From assembly GCA_030068145.1 (NCBI GenBank), contig JAPJBO010000275.1, forward strand, positions 122,501 through 186,500: a DNA stretch of 64,000 bases, in the 5' to 3' direction. The DNA is from Diplonema papillatum. Taxonomy: Eukaryota > Euglenozoa > Diplonemea > Diplonemida > Diplonemidae. Below are positions 1 through 10,340 of this stretch, one piece after another. Each line of letters starts with the position of its first letter. Position 1 is the stretch's first letter. Under the pieces are notes generated by a model. It saw nothing but the letters and a program-made list of their open reading frames with translations. It searched no databases and was not told the origin of the DNA. Made by a program: the position numbers and the translations under genes.

Positions 1-164
1 CTCTAACTAAAGCGCGTCACCAAAACTCCTTGCCAAACAAACAAAGGTCGCAAGCCACCAAACTGATCGTCCTTCGGGATCGACGGTAACACAATAAAGC
101 CGCCCGAATAGTACAGTTTTTCGGGAGGGGAGTTGCGAAGTGTCGTGTGGGAGGTGCACCCGCG

Positions 165-345
165 AATCCGGTGTGTCACACCCGCAAATCCAGCGTGCCA
201 CACCCGCAAGTCCAGCGTGCCACACCCGCAAATCCAGCGTGCCACACCCGCAAGTCCAGCGTGCCACACCCGCAAATCCAGTATGAAATCCGGTGTGACA
301 CCCGCAAATCCAGTGTGAAAATCCATTGGACACCCGCAAATACAG
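165..345. repeat. 22-bp tandem repeat (about 8 units)
   Basis: A unit of about 22 bp (CACACCCGCAAATCCAGCGT plus GC) repeats in direct orientation with drift at single positions, and an inverted copy of the unit follows at 355-380. The same unit recurs singly near 28050 next to the same CCATTTTGCG-type flank, so this is a dispersed sequence that expanded here. Open frames through it are repeat artefacts. Confidence 0.85.
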
Positions 346-399
346 GTGATCACACTGGACTTGCGGGTGTGCCACACCAGCAAAATGGACCGCGCAGTT

Positions 400-1800
400 C
401 AGCTCCTCCAACGGGTGCTTGGGTACCCCGTGTAAACATGGATCATTTACGCCCGGCATGCGTGTTTCGTGTGGGCTGCAGGTGAGTGTCCTCACCCAGC
501 CGCCAACACGCGTAGTGCCCTGGCACTTGCAAAAGTCATTCCGGACATCGAAGATCAGGCGCGGTGCGCTGGGGAGCTTTCACTGTATGAGCACCTGCTG
601 CTTTTCAGGTAGTACTCGAGGAGGTCGCCAGTTGCCGCCAGAGTTTGAACAAGAGGAGAAGCAAACAACAATCGAAAATCGGGCGGAGGTTTGGCGGACG
701 CGCTCTACCTCGGATTGGGTCGGACAGGGTTGGGTGTCTGTAGTGGGAACCTTCTCCTGGGAGTCTCCCGGCATCGGAGCTAGCCTCAGGCGGGAAGGAA
801 GGAACAGTTGGGATACAAGCAGGTATTCTGAAGGAGAAACCTGGCTTCATACTTGCACGAAAGACTTTACGTTCGTTCTGAATGCGACAGAACTGAATAG
901 TCTTTTATCTTTAGGTGCGAAGAGAAGTGAGGAGACCGGAAACTCCCCGGAGAGATGGTCCCTGCACTCTAACTCGTCTCTCTCTCTCTTTAGTTTTGCA
1001 GACGAGTCGTCCAGGAAGAAAGACTTGCCAAAAGATAGTACGAAGCTGTTAGGTCTTGTGACACACAGGGAGCCGCGCAGGGCTTGCGCCATCACTGCCG
1101 TCTGAGACGAAGAGTTGACCGCGACAATAAAGGAACAGCAGCACACTAGCATCTTTGCTACGTCTTCTTAGGCAGACGGCTTCCATCCTCCACTTCTTCG
1201 CCACTGGGAGCCGAAGCTAGAAGATGCCAGCGGGAAGCGGCCGTGTTCAATGTGCCTGCCATTTGTCGCGGGCGGCGCACGCTGCCAGGGGCAGCAACGG
1301 TGCCGCGTATGTATTCGCTGGTGCAGCAGGCTGGTCACTTAGGCAGCGTCCACTCCCGAGCTTGCTCATGGAAGCAGTCGCAAAGAGATTGCCCACCAAT
1401 GATTCGTCGTCGTCGTCGTCCGTCGACACCCTTTGGTTAGTACTGGCACCTACTTGTTCTGTCCTGCAGGAAATCGTCACCACATGAATCCCTTGTCCAC
1501 GGGATTTTCTGCTCCCCTTCGTCGCATCTCGTCTCACACAATATCCCATTTCCAACGGTGCAGAAACGGCACCAGGATTTCCCGCAACGGTGCAACGATG
1601 GTGCGTGTCCTTCGCGAATCACGAGCGAAACCCGAGAGGGACGACCGCGGAGTGCTCGCGTTGAGGAAAAAAACCCACCATTTCTGGTCACCTATTGGCA
1701 AATAAATACATCCATCGCTGAAAACCGACTGCCCACGTATGGTCGGTCTACACAGCACGGATACATGCTGCAGACCAGCCCCCGTGCTACACAGGACTGG
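400..1800. other. No supported gene
   Basis: Frames up to 228 codons are open on the plus strand, but they show no recognisable domain, no GC-rich third positions and no splice partners. The stretch contains short CT runs (near 975) and a GTC run (near 1407). I see nothing else to name. Confidence 0.5.
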
Positions 1801-1809
1801 TTGGCCCTA

Positions 1810-1952
1810 CACGGTGAGGTCCAGCCTCAGAAGCTGGAGTTGGAGAGGGTGTGCCCGAGGCACACCCGAAAAGCGGGTGTGACACCCGCCTTTCGAACTC
1901 CAGCTTTCACTCCAGCTTCTGAGGCTGAACCCCACCGTGTACTGTTCACCAT
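1810..1952. mobile_element. MITE-like inverted-repeat element, family M
   Basis: The ends are inverted copies of each other: ACGGTGAGGTCCAGCCTCAG on the left and the reverse complement of GAGGCTGAACCCCACCGT on the right, each continuing into a CTGGAGTT arm. The centre carries a small hairpin around AAGCGGGTGTGACACCCGC. A second complete copy lies at 16246-16372, and single ends are visible near 36925 and 58112. There is no coding capacity, so a non-autonomous DNA element is the likely reading. Confidence 0.7.
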
Positions 1953-2845
1953 GGTCTGTACTAATGACCCGACCTCCAGCCATGCTGTTTCCTATGAAAC
2001 TTTTGGGGGGCTGTGCCATCACCAACAGTGCTTGCCATGCTCAGAAATCCAGTGAAGCTCGAGCAAGCGGTCAATGAAGGGTCCCGATCAGGGGGGAGGA
2101 AAGCCGCTAAAAATACTGAACCAGGCTGCTCTTTTCAGCCCCCATGGGGCTCATCCCGTGCTTGCGGAGTCTTGCACACCTTTCTTCTCTTTTCCTCGAT
2201 GTAGAATTGAATCTAGCATCCCACACTCATGCGAGGCAGCGCCCAGCCGACCATGCAATTAAGCTTTTCTTCTGCTCCGTTCGAAAGGGGTTCAGAAAGT
2301 GTGCAGGACTAGCACTTCAGATAGAGCTTTGTTTCAAGGACTTCAGCATATTCCAAAACTTCGGGTCGAAAAAGAGTCTCATCGAAGATTCGCGCTGCTT
2401 ACTTGACTGCCTCTCTCTCTCTCTCTCTTTCTGTCAGTCTCAATTCCTCTCAACCCCCCTCTTCTATCCCAACTGTGTCGCATTCGACCAGCACTACCCG
2501 GCTGAGCAGAACTAACCTTCAGGAACAGGTGCGGAAAGTCTTAACGTAACAATTAAGACCAAAAAAACACGTAATAAAAAGCCCACCAATTACCACAAGC
2601 ACGCACGAAGCCGAGCCTCAAAAACAAGCAAAATATCGAAAGCCACAAAATCCGTACGTCCACACGGGATCGTCGGAAGACGAAAGACGACAGGCAGCAC
2701 GTCAACCCAAACTTAAACCAAAAGCAGAGGAATAAAAAACTACCAACTTGTCCAATGCGCCTTTTCGTTTTGTCCCGCCTCCCTTTGCTCTCGTCATCTG
2801 TGATGTCATCAGTACCGGGGCACAAGCCTTTTGCGGCCGATATTC
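1953..2845. other. No gene; contains a short dispersed repeat
   Basis: No coding signal is visible. The piece around 2649-2694 (GTACGTCC...ACGGGATCGTCGGAA) is shared with 21488-21525 and, more weakly, with 57-92, so it belongs to a dispersed family. Confidence 0.5.
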
Positions 2846-3293
2846 GGGCGATCGGTAGCCTAGAGGGTGCGAGCTAACCGATCGGGGTAGCCTAGAGGGT
2901 GCGGGCTAGCCGATCGGGGTAGCCTAGAGGGTGCGGGCTAACCGATCGGGGTAGCCTAGAGGGTGCGGGCTAGCCGATCGGGGTAGCCTAGAGGGTGCGG
3001 GCTAACCGATCGGGGTAGCCTAGAGGGTGCGGGCTAACCGATCGGGGTAGCCTAGAGGGTGCGGGCTAGCCGATCGGGGTAGCCTAGAGGGTGCGGGCTA
3101 ACCGATCGGGGTAGCCTAGAGGGTGTGGGCTAACCGATCGGGGTAGCCTAGAGGGTGCGGGCTAACCGATCGGGGTAGCCTAGAGGGTGCGGGCTAGCCG
3201 ATCGGGGTAGCCTAGAGGGTGCGGGCTAGCCATCGGGGTAGCCTAGAGGGTGCGGGCTAGCCGATCGGGGTAGCCTAGAGGGTGTGGGCTAAC
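2846..3293. repeat. 32-bp minisatellite (about 14 units)
   Basis: The unit CGATCGGGGTAGCCTAGAGG followed by GTGCGGGCTAAC repeats head to tail. Unit starts are 32 bp apart (for example 2879 and 2911). Units differ mainly by GCTAAC versus GCTAGC, and one unit has lost a base near 3231. The array ends directly against an rRNA-like fragment. Confidence 0.95.
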
Positions 3294-3295
3294 CG

Positions 3296-3370
3296 CAGCA
3301 GCTGCCTGCAGCGAAGTGTCAGCTTGGAACTGTTCCGAACAAGAGGAACCCAATTGGGTAAATTAGACGA
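3296..3370 (+). pseudogene. Short LSU rRNA fragment
   Basis: The bases around AGTGTCAGCTTGGAACTGTT, continuing through ACAAGAGGAA, match the reverse complement of the longer 28S-like fragment at about 33990-34050. It is a short, diverged scrap that cannot make functional rRNA. The assignment rests on internal comparison with the larger fragments, which carry universally conserved 28S motifs. Confidence 0.6.
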
Positions 3371-3456
3371 CAGCAAACAAAAAAAAAGACTGAAAAAAAA
3401 AGGAAGGTTTCCCGGAGTGACGGGAGCGCATTGGCAGTCCGCAAAAGGAATGTCGT

Positions 3457-4251
3457 GTGCAAAGGCCGAAAGGGTTTCCGCGGTGCACACCGAAACCCTT
3501 TCGGGCCTTACCCCCCAGAAAGTCTGTTGCCAAGAGAAGGCATCAGATTTTAAGCCGAGAAGAAAAAAGAAGGGCAGAAGAGGGCAAGAAAAAGGCACCC
3601 AGAGCAAATGAAAAGAGGCCCACCCCCCTTAAAAAAGAGGTCGCCGCCAAGGGAAGGTGGTGGAAAAAGAACAAGAGGAGGAGGGCAGCAAAAAAAAGGA
3701 ACAAGGAAAGAGGGAGGCAGCTACAAGCCTCCCTTGCCATCGCATCTGCAACCCCCGGCAGATGCACTGCACGACCCCGACGTAGCGCAACCACCGATGC
3801 CATATCCCGGCGTCGGACAGTGCATCTGTCTCGTCTTCCCCTGCCCCCAATTTTCTTAGTTTGGATATTGCTTCTGCAGGCATTCTCTTGGGGATTGGGG
3901 CAGCTGGAAAGTGAGGAAGAAGTTGGGCAGGAGTTCGTTTTACACCCAGAGGCTCATTTAACTGACCGAAAAACTGACCCTTCTAGTTTCTCTGTAGATG
4001 AAAACTTTGACGTTCCAAGCGAACCACCAAAGAACAGGCAAAGAGCTTCCCAAATTAGATCTGATTTGGGAGACGAAGAGGAATCGCCGAGCCCAGCAAC
4101 TCCGAGTAATGAAACACTTGAGAATAGTAGTGATAAAAAGAGGAAATCGGCAATGGAGAGGAAGAGGAGGTCACGGTCGGCGAAAGGACGGGCTGCTGAA
4201 AATGAAGATGAAAGGAAAAGGAAAATGATTACTCTTGGGGGGTCGAGCTGA
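3457..4251 (+). other. Lys/Arg/Glu-rich open frame, coding status doubtful
   Basis: A 264-codon frame is open through purine-rich sequence. The translation is a basic, low-complexity string, then a short hydrophobic patch (about residues 133-150) and an acidic/basic tail with SR-like content. Purine-rich DNA lacks stop codons by chance, and codon use does not resemble the confident genes in this window. I see no domain and would not call it a gene without transcript evidence. Confidence 0.2.
3461..3512. other. Strong inverted repeat (hairpin)
   Basis: GGCCGAAAGGGTTTC and its near-perfect inverted copy GAAACCCTTTCGGGCC flank a loop of about 13 bases. It could fold as a stable stem in DNA or RNA. 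No adjacent gene gives it a role. Confidence 0.7.
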
Positions 4252-5308
4252 GGCTCGGTGGTAGAGTCGTCTTGTTCGGTTGTAGTGATATCGTTGGATG
4301 GGTTGGGTATATCCTTCGCTTGGAGTATGTCGAACTCGTGTGCAGTTGCTGAAGGCTCTGAAGAGCCGCTGGTTGCAGTGTTGCAGGTACGTGCCGAATC
4401 AGGCGTGTTGGCAGACTCGTCGTCGCCGCGTAGTCTACCGAGTAGGCTTTGGGTAGGTGGATTCTTAGCAAAAAAATCAGATTTCCAGATATTGGCCACT
4501 TTGGACCTATGGAACAAGGATAAATGTGGTTGGGCGACAAGCCCTGCGTATTCGAGTCCACTTGCTCATAGGGCAAGGTGGGAACGGGACGATGCAGAAA
4601 CTTGAGGATTCGGAATTCCTCCTCCCGCAGTCCCAAACTCGCTTCCCTCGATCGATTTTGCGTTAATCGCCCCGATGGCTCCACGTTTCTTACCGACGAA
4701 GAGAGCAAAGGTCCGAACGAGACCCTCCCTCTACAGGTTTCTCTTCGCAATGATCACAGCGGTGGCGCGTAGTTGGGTGTTGTACGGATCGGCCTTTGTG
4801 GACGGAGGGGAGGGAGGTTGCCCAGGATGCAGAAAGCCTTCTGGGGAAACTCTGAGTTTTATGACTCCGAAATTGGGAAAACCTGGTGCTCCTCGAAAGT
4901 GTGTTGTAACCCATCTCTTCACAGCAGCAAACCGTGACCCTTTTTTGACGTGTCTTCACTCTGGAGGCGCAGATTCTGAACTCCAGCTCGGGTTCTGCGG
5001 GTTTCGACATTCGTCCCGCCGAACTTCGTCCGTAAAGGGTTAAAAGGTTTTAAACAAAGCAACTTTCAACCACACAATGAACCAAGCAGGAGCAAAAAAA
5101 TAAACCAACACATTGCTCACGACACAGGCCACCCCGCGAAAGGTGGCACCGGACAAACTCGTGCGTGGATGCGACAAATCATTGTTAAAGCGGAGGAAAC
5201 CTTGTGAAACCTTTTACCGCCCCTCTCCTACCGGCGGCGCTTCGCAGAAAAAAAAGAAGAAAGACGAATTCTGAAAAAAAAAAAAAAAAAAAAACGCTAA
5301 CCCAAACA
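4252..5308. other. No supported gene
   Basis: Several overlapping frames of 60-190 codons exist on both strands, none with recognisable content. A poly-A run sits near 5275, just before the dispersed repeat that precedes the receptor gene. Confidence 0.45.
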
Positions 5309-5572
5309 ACTTCCGCCGGTAGAAACCTTGCCTAAAGAATTCAACTGCCTTCGGGTAGGCTAGTCTGACACTAGTTGTCGTCGGGAAAAAAAAAAAAAAA
5401 AAAGAGGAGCGGAACAGAAAAAAGAAGCAAATAAAAAAATAAAAAACGGTAAAAAGCGAGATCGAACCCACAACACAACTTCCGCCGGGAAAGGAAGACC
5501 TGCCTATAGAGAAATCAGCAGCCTTCGGGTGGGCTAGTCTGACGCTTGACACTTGCTGTCGTCGGGGGGGAG
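5309..5572 (+). repeat. Dispersed repeat family C, two copies upstream of the 7TM gene
   Basis: Two diverged copies (about 5309-5385 and 5478-5572) share ACTTCCGCCGG, GCCTTCGGGTAGGC, TAGTCTGAC and TTGTCGTCGGG in the same order. The GCCT-TCGGGT-AGGC part can form a small hairpin. A third copy lies at 26393-26472. The second copy ends less than 20 bp before the start codon of the 7TM gene, so it probably supplies part of its 5' leader. Confidence 0.7.
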
Positions 5573-5588
5573 AAAAGCAAAAGCGACC

Positions 5589-6737
5589 ATGCTTACCGAA
5601 GAGCAAGTGCAGGTGATCCAGCGGTGGTCCGCCGTGGCTTCGTTGCTGAGCATCGCGGGTTCTTGCTTCGTGATCGGGAGCTACGGGGTGTTGGTGAGGC
5701 TCCGGCACTTCACGATGAAGATGGTGTGCATCCTCTCGAGTCTCGACCTTGTGCTGCAGAGCGTCCGGATGTGCAAGTGGGTTCTAGGCGTCGACCGCTC
5801 GGCGAAGGAAGCCTGCGGCGCGTTCGCCTTCGCGGAGCAGGCGCTGTTCCTGCCGCCGCAGCTGTGGTGCTCGTGCATCGCGGGATGCCTGCTGTACGCG
5901 GCTTTCCGCAACAAGCCGAACCGGGTCATCATGCGCCAGCTCAACCACTACGCGCTCGCCTCCGTGGGCGTCCCCCTAGCAATGGCGGGCCTAGGCGCGG
6001 GGCTCGGTGCCCAAGGCGCCTCCCCAGTACTCGAGTGCGACATAGAACCGGGATTGGCGTCGCTGTGCCTTGTGTACGCTCCGCTGCTTCTGATGGCGGC
6101 ATTCAACATCGTCTCCGTCATGTTCGTGTGGAGACACGAGTCCAAACAAGCCGGCTCGTCCTTCCAAAACGCGGCGGTTCTGCGATACCTCGCGTACCCA
6201 ATCGTGGTCAGCACACTGGCCCTCCCCCCGATAGTCGAGGCTTGCCTGCTGGCGACGGCCCGTGGCGGCAACGCGGGGCCGCACCCCGCCCCGCCGTTCG
6301 CCGTGGCGCTCGCTTCGTCGATCTCGCGGCACGCGCAGGGCTTTTTTGTGGCCCTCCTGTTCTCGTGCGACAAGCTGATCCTGTCCGAGCTGACGGTGTC
6401 CGCCGTGCAGCTGATGCCCTGCTCCAGGGACGCCGCCGAGCCAGCCCGGCCTTCCGTCGCGCTGGCGCCGGCCGCCGCCCGCCAGCAAGCCGAGGCCCCC
6501 GTTGAGCTACGGGTGCTGCGCGAAGCGGCGGGCCCCGGCCTGCCCGCTGCGGCGGCCGCGGACGGGGGGAAGGCGTTCGGCGAGGAGGATGACGGCAAAA
6601 GCGAGGAGTCGCTGCCGTCGTACATGCGCGCGGACATGTCCGACAGCGGCGCGTTCGGCAACTCGCAAGACAGCAGGCTGGACGAGACGTATCCCTCCCT
6701 GTCGCCGGAGCGCCTGGCCTCTCACGAGTTGCTCTGA
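5589..6737 (+). CDS. Seven-TM receptor, cAMP-receptor (cAR)-like
   Basis: The single-exon frame of 382 codons starts at the first ATG after a dispersed repeat leader. Seven hydrophobic segments fall at about residues 14-37, 45-66, 82-104, 119-141, 156-180, 194-216 and 229-256, followed by a cytoplasmic-type tail of about 125 residues rich in Ala, Glu, Asp and Ser. TM1 to TM2 (FVIGSYGVLVRLRHF, then SSLDLVLQS) resembles the Dictyostelium cAMP-receptor/secretin-like class. By family this would be a plasma-membrane G-protein-coupled receptor; the ligand cannot be inferred. The C-terminal tail is duplicated downstream (6800-7525) with near identity. The cAR-like assignment is from memory of the family pattern. 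An unrelated 7TM protein is the alternative. Confidence 0.75.
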   Translation: MLTEEQVQVIQRWSAVASLLSIAGSCFVIGSYGVLVRLRHFTMKMVCILSSLDLVLQSVRMCKWVLGVDRSAKEACGAFAFAEQALFLPPQLWCSCIAGCLLYAAFRNKPNRVIMRQLNHYALASVGVPLAMAGLGAGLGAQGASPVLECDIEPGLASLCLVYAPLLLMAAFNIVSVMFVWRHESKQAGSSFQNAAVLRYLAYPIVVSTLALPPIVEACLLATARGGNAGPHPAPPFAVALASSISRHAQGFFVALLFSCDKLILSELTVSAVQLMPCSRDAAEPARPSVALAPAAARQQAEAPVELRVLREAAGPGLPAAAAADGGKAFGEEDDGKSEESLPSYMRADMSDSGAFGNSQDSRLDETYPSLSPERLASHELL

Positions 6738-6799
6738 GGGAAGGGGGGGGTGTACCCAAAACACACGGCTCGAGCTACTTCAGGAGTCCGGCTCGTCGT

Positions 6800-7525
6800 T
6801 TCAGTAAAACGGCGGTTCTGTGATACCTCGCGTACTCGCGTACCCCATCGTGGTCAGCACACTGGGCCCTCCGGTGATCGTGAAGGGGTGGCATTGCGCA
6901 TCTGCACCTTTTCTTCGTTGAACTAGCATTTTGCAGGAGCAGCAGTAGCTGAACCAGGGCTCTTCCTTCGTCGTCTGCTCTCTATCTCGGTATTGCCAGG
7001 ACGCTTTTTGCGGCGCTGTCATGGCGCGGCCCATGCAAACGTGGCGCTTACGTGGCGGCCCCATCCCCCCCTCCTCTATTCGCCGCGGCGCTCGCTTCGT
7101 CCGCGGCGCGAGACGGGGGTTTTTGCGGCCCTCCGCAGGCACCTGTTCTCGTGCGACTACTGCTGATCCTGTCCGAGCTGACGGTGTCCGCCGTGCAGCT
7201 GATGCCCTGCTCCAGGGACGCCGCCGAGCCAGCCCGGCCTTCCGTCGCGCTGGCGCCGGCCGCCGCCCGCCAGCAAGCCGAGGCCCCCGTTGAGCTACGG
7301 GTGCTGCGCGAAGCGGCGGGCCCCGGCCTGCCCGCTGCGGCGGCCGCGGACGGGGGGAAGGCGTTCGGCGAGGAGGACGACGGCAAAAGCGAGGAGTCGC
7401 TGCCGTCGTACATGCGCGCGGACATGTCCGACAGCGGCGCGATCGGCAACTCGCAAGACAGCAGGCTGGACGAGACGTATCCCTCCCTGTCGCCGGAGCG
7501 CCTGGCCTCTCACGAGTTGCTCTGA
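6800..7525 (+). pseudogene. Partial downstream copy of the 7TM gene 3' half
   Basis: Blocks from TM6 onward of the 7TM gene recur here. The segment 6806-6870 matches about 6170-6235, and 7051-7160 matches about 6285-6375 with rearrangement. The segment 7163-7525 matches 6375-6737 without indels, and I count only two substitutions in 363 bp by eye. Similarity stops right after the TGA. The 5' part is eroded and lacks TM1-TM5, so it cannot encode a receptor, yet the tail frame stays open. The contrast between the eroded 5' part and the near-identical tail suggests recent duplication or gene conversion of the tail. Confidence 0.85.
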
Positions 7526-8037
7526 GGTGAGTTGGTTCGCTTCCACACCGGCACAGAACCCAAGCGCGTCAAGAAAGAGAATACTGCAGCCTACGAAGGT
7601 CCCTAAGACTACTTAGAGAAATACCTCCATCCGCGCACCACGACAGCTCGGGATTGCCGGGGCGGTGGGTCAGTCGACGAGAGTCCGAAAATAGAAAATA
7701 ACGGGAGACCCTGCCCCCCCTCTGCGTCTGCTTAAAGCCGGCCCGCCCCGTGACGGGTTCGCCTGTGCTCTGGTAGCACGGCGAGTTTCTGCTCTTCGTA
7801 TTGTCTGACGAGAACTGCCTAGAAGAAAGGGAGAAGTAAGAACACGTCTTTGTAACTGATATCACTAGCGCAAGGGAATGTTGAGTGACTGCCTTAACCC
7901 GGGGAAACGAGCTTGGGCGAGGTCACCGGGGGTGGGAAAACTTGACTGTTTCTTTGAACCAACCACACCCTGACGGCTGTGTAGAGTTCTCTAATCGACT
8001 TTCGTGGTGCATCAACTCCCTCAGTGAAACTGTGATG
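7526..8037. other. No gene seen
   Basis: No coding frame is supported. A short piece near 7750-7785 (GACGGGTTCGCCTGTGCT and GGTAGCAC) recurs near 24228 just before a family A repeat, so it probably belongs to that family. Confidence 0.45.
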
Positions 8038-8232
8038 GTCCTGGCTGTGACGAGCTACGAACAGCCGCCTGACAAACCAGACTCACACCGCTGTCCTGTC
8101 TGCAAACACTCAGGTTCCGCGCTGATGATGGTCCGCCATATGTGTCCGTGGCTCAAAAGACCGAAACACGCCGCAGACGGGACCAGTGCGGTGTTGAGCG
8201 CCTATCCATTCCAAGCACGTTCTTGCAATCCC
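8038..8232 (+). repeat. Dispersed repeat family A
   Basis: About 190 bp running from GCTGTGACGAGCTACGAACA to CCAAGCACGTTCTTG. Related copies are at 16379-16840, 24206-24430, 24450-24670 and 28225-28390. They share GTCTGCA...CACTCAGGTTCCGCGCTGAT and GACGGGACCAGTGCGGTGTT. No open frame is conserved among copies, so this looks like a SINE or non-autonomous element. Confidence 0.75.
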
Positions 8233-8424
8233 CCCTCTGCGTCTGCTCCAGCCGGCCCGTCCCCATCTCCGGGAACTGCATCGAACTCCCTGCCGCTGTT
8301 TATCGCGGTGAACCACGGTCTATCTGTCCCTGGAGCTGCAGAATAGCTTGGAGTTGTATTTGTCGGTCTATCACGGGCGAAACCTGGTCTCGAGAGCTGC
8401 GACGAAGAAGCGACGATCAGCCTC

Positions 8425-8630
8425 GGCAGCTCCACAGTGCTGCCTCCGACTCAAGCTTTGCAAGCTGTGGTTGACCTTCACGTTCCTGGACGAAGAGCGG
8501 CCTTTAGTTTTACATAAGCGCCAGCTTGGACGGAAATGCTCGACGATTGCTGCCAGACAAAGAACCGAAGGGATCCCAAGTGCTGTAACTACCGAACCAC
8601 GTGTTCGGACGTGAGGTCATAAGCACCGTA
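8425..8630 (+). repeat. Dispersed repeats (families E and F adjacent)
   Basis: The piece at 8430-8500 (TGCCTCCGACTCAAGCTTTG, then GTTGACC) occurs inverted at 61020-61085. The adjoining piece at 8508-8625 (ATGCTCGACGA, CCAAGTGCT...TAACTACCGAACCACG, GAGGTCAT) occurs again at 17258-17450 and 40556-40700. The joined arrangement here may be one composite element or a nested insertion. Confidence 0.65.
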
Positions 8631-9107
8631 AGGAAGCAACTATCGACGCGCGCAACCGATGAACCAAACGCGCGCCTGAGCGTGACGATGAAGACGAGCT
8701 GAAGAGGCGAAAGCATGACACATCACGTGCGAAGAGATAAGCGTGACGCCGGCGATGCAGATTATCGCCACATATTCTTTGCATTCTAATCCAAACTAAT
8801 CCAGGATGGACCGGCTCACTTGCTGGTCTCCGGCTGTTCCGGCAATTCGACTACTGCTACTACTCCTTCTGCTACAACAGCGGGTAGCGACACTTTACTT
8901 TGCCGACGAGCTTCCTAGCCCGACCCGACTGCCCGAACTGCTCCACGTTTTGTTTTAGCTTTTTTTCTTGTGGCGCGGCTATTGCATGCGGGGGGTTGTT
9001 CGCAAACCCGGCACAGCGTGTGCATACTCACTCACTGCAGCGCAATGCCGTTGTCTGTCCATGCGGTTCACGCTGGTGTTACTCGCCGAAGGAGGCACCG
9101 TCCGACA
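8631..9107. other. No gene seen
   Basis: Unique-looking sequence with no supported coding frame, just before the 11-bp satellite. Confidence 0.45.
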
Positions 9108-9376
9108 GGCTAGACACAGGCGAGACACAGGCTAGACACAGGCTAGACACAGGCTAGACACAGGCTAGACACAGGCTAGACACAGGCTAGACACAGGCTA
9201 GACACAGGCTAGACACAGGCTAGACACAGGCTAGACACAGGCTAGACACAGGCTAGACACAGGCTAGACACAGGCTAGACACAGGCTAGACACAGGCTAG
9301 ACACAGGCTAGACACAGGCTAGACACAGGCTAGACACAGGCTAGACACAGGCTAGACACAGGCTAGACACAGGCCA
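9108..9376. repeat. 11-bp satellite GCTAGACACAG (about 24 units)
   Basis: GCTAGACACAG repeats head to tail with almost no variation. Edge units are slightly altered (GCGAGACACAG at the left, GCCAGCCACAG at the right). There are no spacers, so it is not a CRISPR array. High homogeneity suggests recent expansion. The array lies about 200 bp upstream of the four-TM gene. Confidence 0.97.
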
Positions 9377-9572
9377 GCCACAGGCAAGTCCGGCGACGCC
9401 ATTGCGCTCGCAAAGGGCTCTCGAAGCTGCCCGTTACCTGTGTGACATCATCGCTTTTGCACTTGAAATCACTGAAAACAAGCCCAGCTCCCAGGTGACC
9501 GATTGACTTTATCGCCCGAAATCACGGAAGAAACAAAGAAAAGAAGAAAGCAAAAGGAACCAAGCGACCACA

Positions 9573-10340
9573 ATGAAGAAGCCTGTCGTGATTGACATCC
9601 TCTTCGGTAAGGAGACAGCTCCTGTGGATGACCTGCGAAAGCTGCTGCTGATGCAGCTGTGCTTCTTCACCACGCTCAACACCGTCTCGGCTATCATCAG
9701 CATCACGACGAAGGAGGTGAGCGACGCGGAGCGGTCGTCTGTTATTGTAGGGGTCATCCTGCTTTGGTCGTGCATCCCTTTCGGCCTGCGGGGCGCGTAC
9801 GTCCGCAACGCGGGGATGATCTCCTTTTTCGTCCTGTACGGGCTGCTGTCCGGCGCGGCTCGTTCGGTCTTGCGCATCGTGGCCGCGGTGATGGTCGCGT
9901 CTTCCTGCCAGATGGAGCAGACCGCCTTCAAAGGCTGCACGGCGGCGTCGAGCGCGGGACTGTCGTGCCTCCTCGACTCGTCGTGCACCCGCACCATGAT
10001 CGAGATCTGGAACGACAACCGCGACGTGGCCGAGTACCCGAACTCCTGCAAAGCCTGGGGCGTGAACGACTGCAAAAACGCGCCGATCACCCAAACGTCG
10101 ATGGGCTTCAACGGGATGAAGGTGTTCTACCTCCTGATCGACGTCTTCACGGCGTGCATGCCTGTCTACGTCGCCTTCCTCTACTTCGCCCGCCTCGAAG
10201 CGCACAGGGCCGCCCAAGGGGCCACCCCCGACCTCCAAAGCCTCAATGAACAGCTCTGCACGGCCACCGCGGTCGAAAAGAACAGGGACAGCATGCGAGA
10301 TCCGATGCGGGACTCTTTGGCAGAACCTCTGGTCACGTAG
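9573..10340 (+). CDS. Four-TM membrane protein, paralogue of the gene at 18731
   Basis: Single-exon frame of 255 codons, starting at the ATG in CCACAATGAAGAAG. Four hydrophobic stretches lie at about residues 24-46, 52-70, 80-106 and 184-208. Between the third and fourth is a loop of about 75 residues with six or more cysteines, including FKGC, SCKAWG and DCKN, probably disulphide-bonded on the outer face. The alignment with the second paralogue runs from residue 1 (PxVxDxxFG) through RNAGMxSFFVLYG and LExHRAA. I do not recognise the family. The short tail ends with repeated MRDPMRD-like basic/acidic units. The last nine codons and the 3' flank are repeated twice more downstream. Confidence 0.75.
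   Translation: MKKPVVIDILFGKETAPVDDLRKLLLMQLCFFTTLNTVSAIISITTKEVSDAERSSVIVGVILLWSCIPFGLRGAYVRNAGMISFFVLYGLLSGAARSVLRIVAAVMVASSCQMEQTAFKGCTAASSAGLSCLLDSSCTRTMIEIWNDNRDVAEYPNSCKAWGVNDCKNAPITQTSMGFNGMKVFYLLIDVFTACMPVYVAFLYFARLEAHRAAQGATPDLQSLNEQLCTATAVEKNRDSMRDPMRDSLAEPLVT

Noticed and set aside
419-1105. 228-codon plus-strand frame
   Set aside because: No domain, no codon bias like the confident genes, and part of it arises from the flank of a tandem repeat.
9108-9376. Possible CRISPR array
   Set aside because: Units of 11 bp are contiguous with no spacers, and the surrounding genes are eukaryotic. The same applies to the arrays at 2846, 24950 and 38271.
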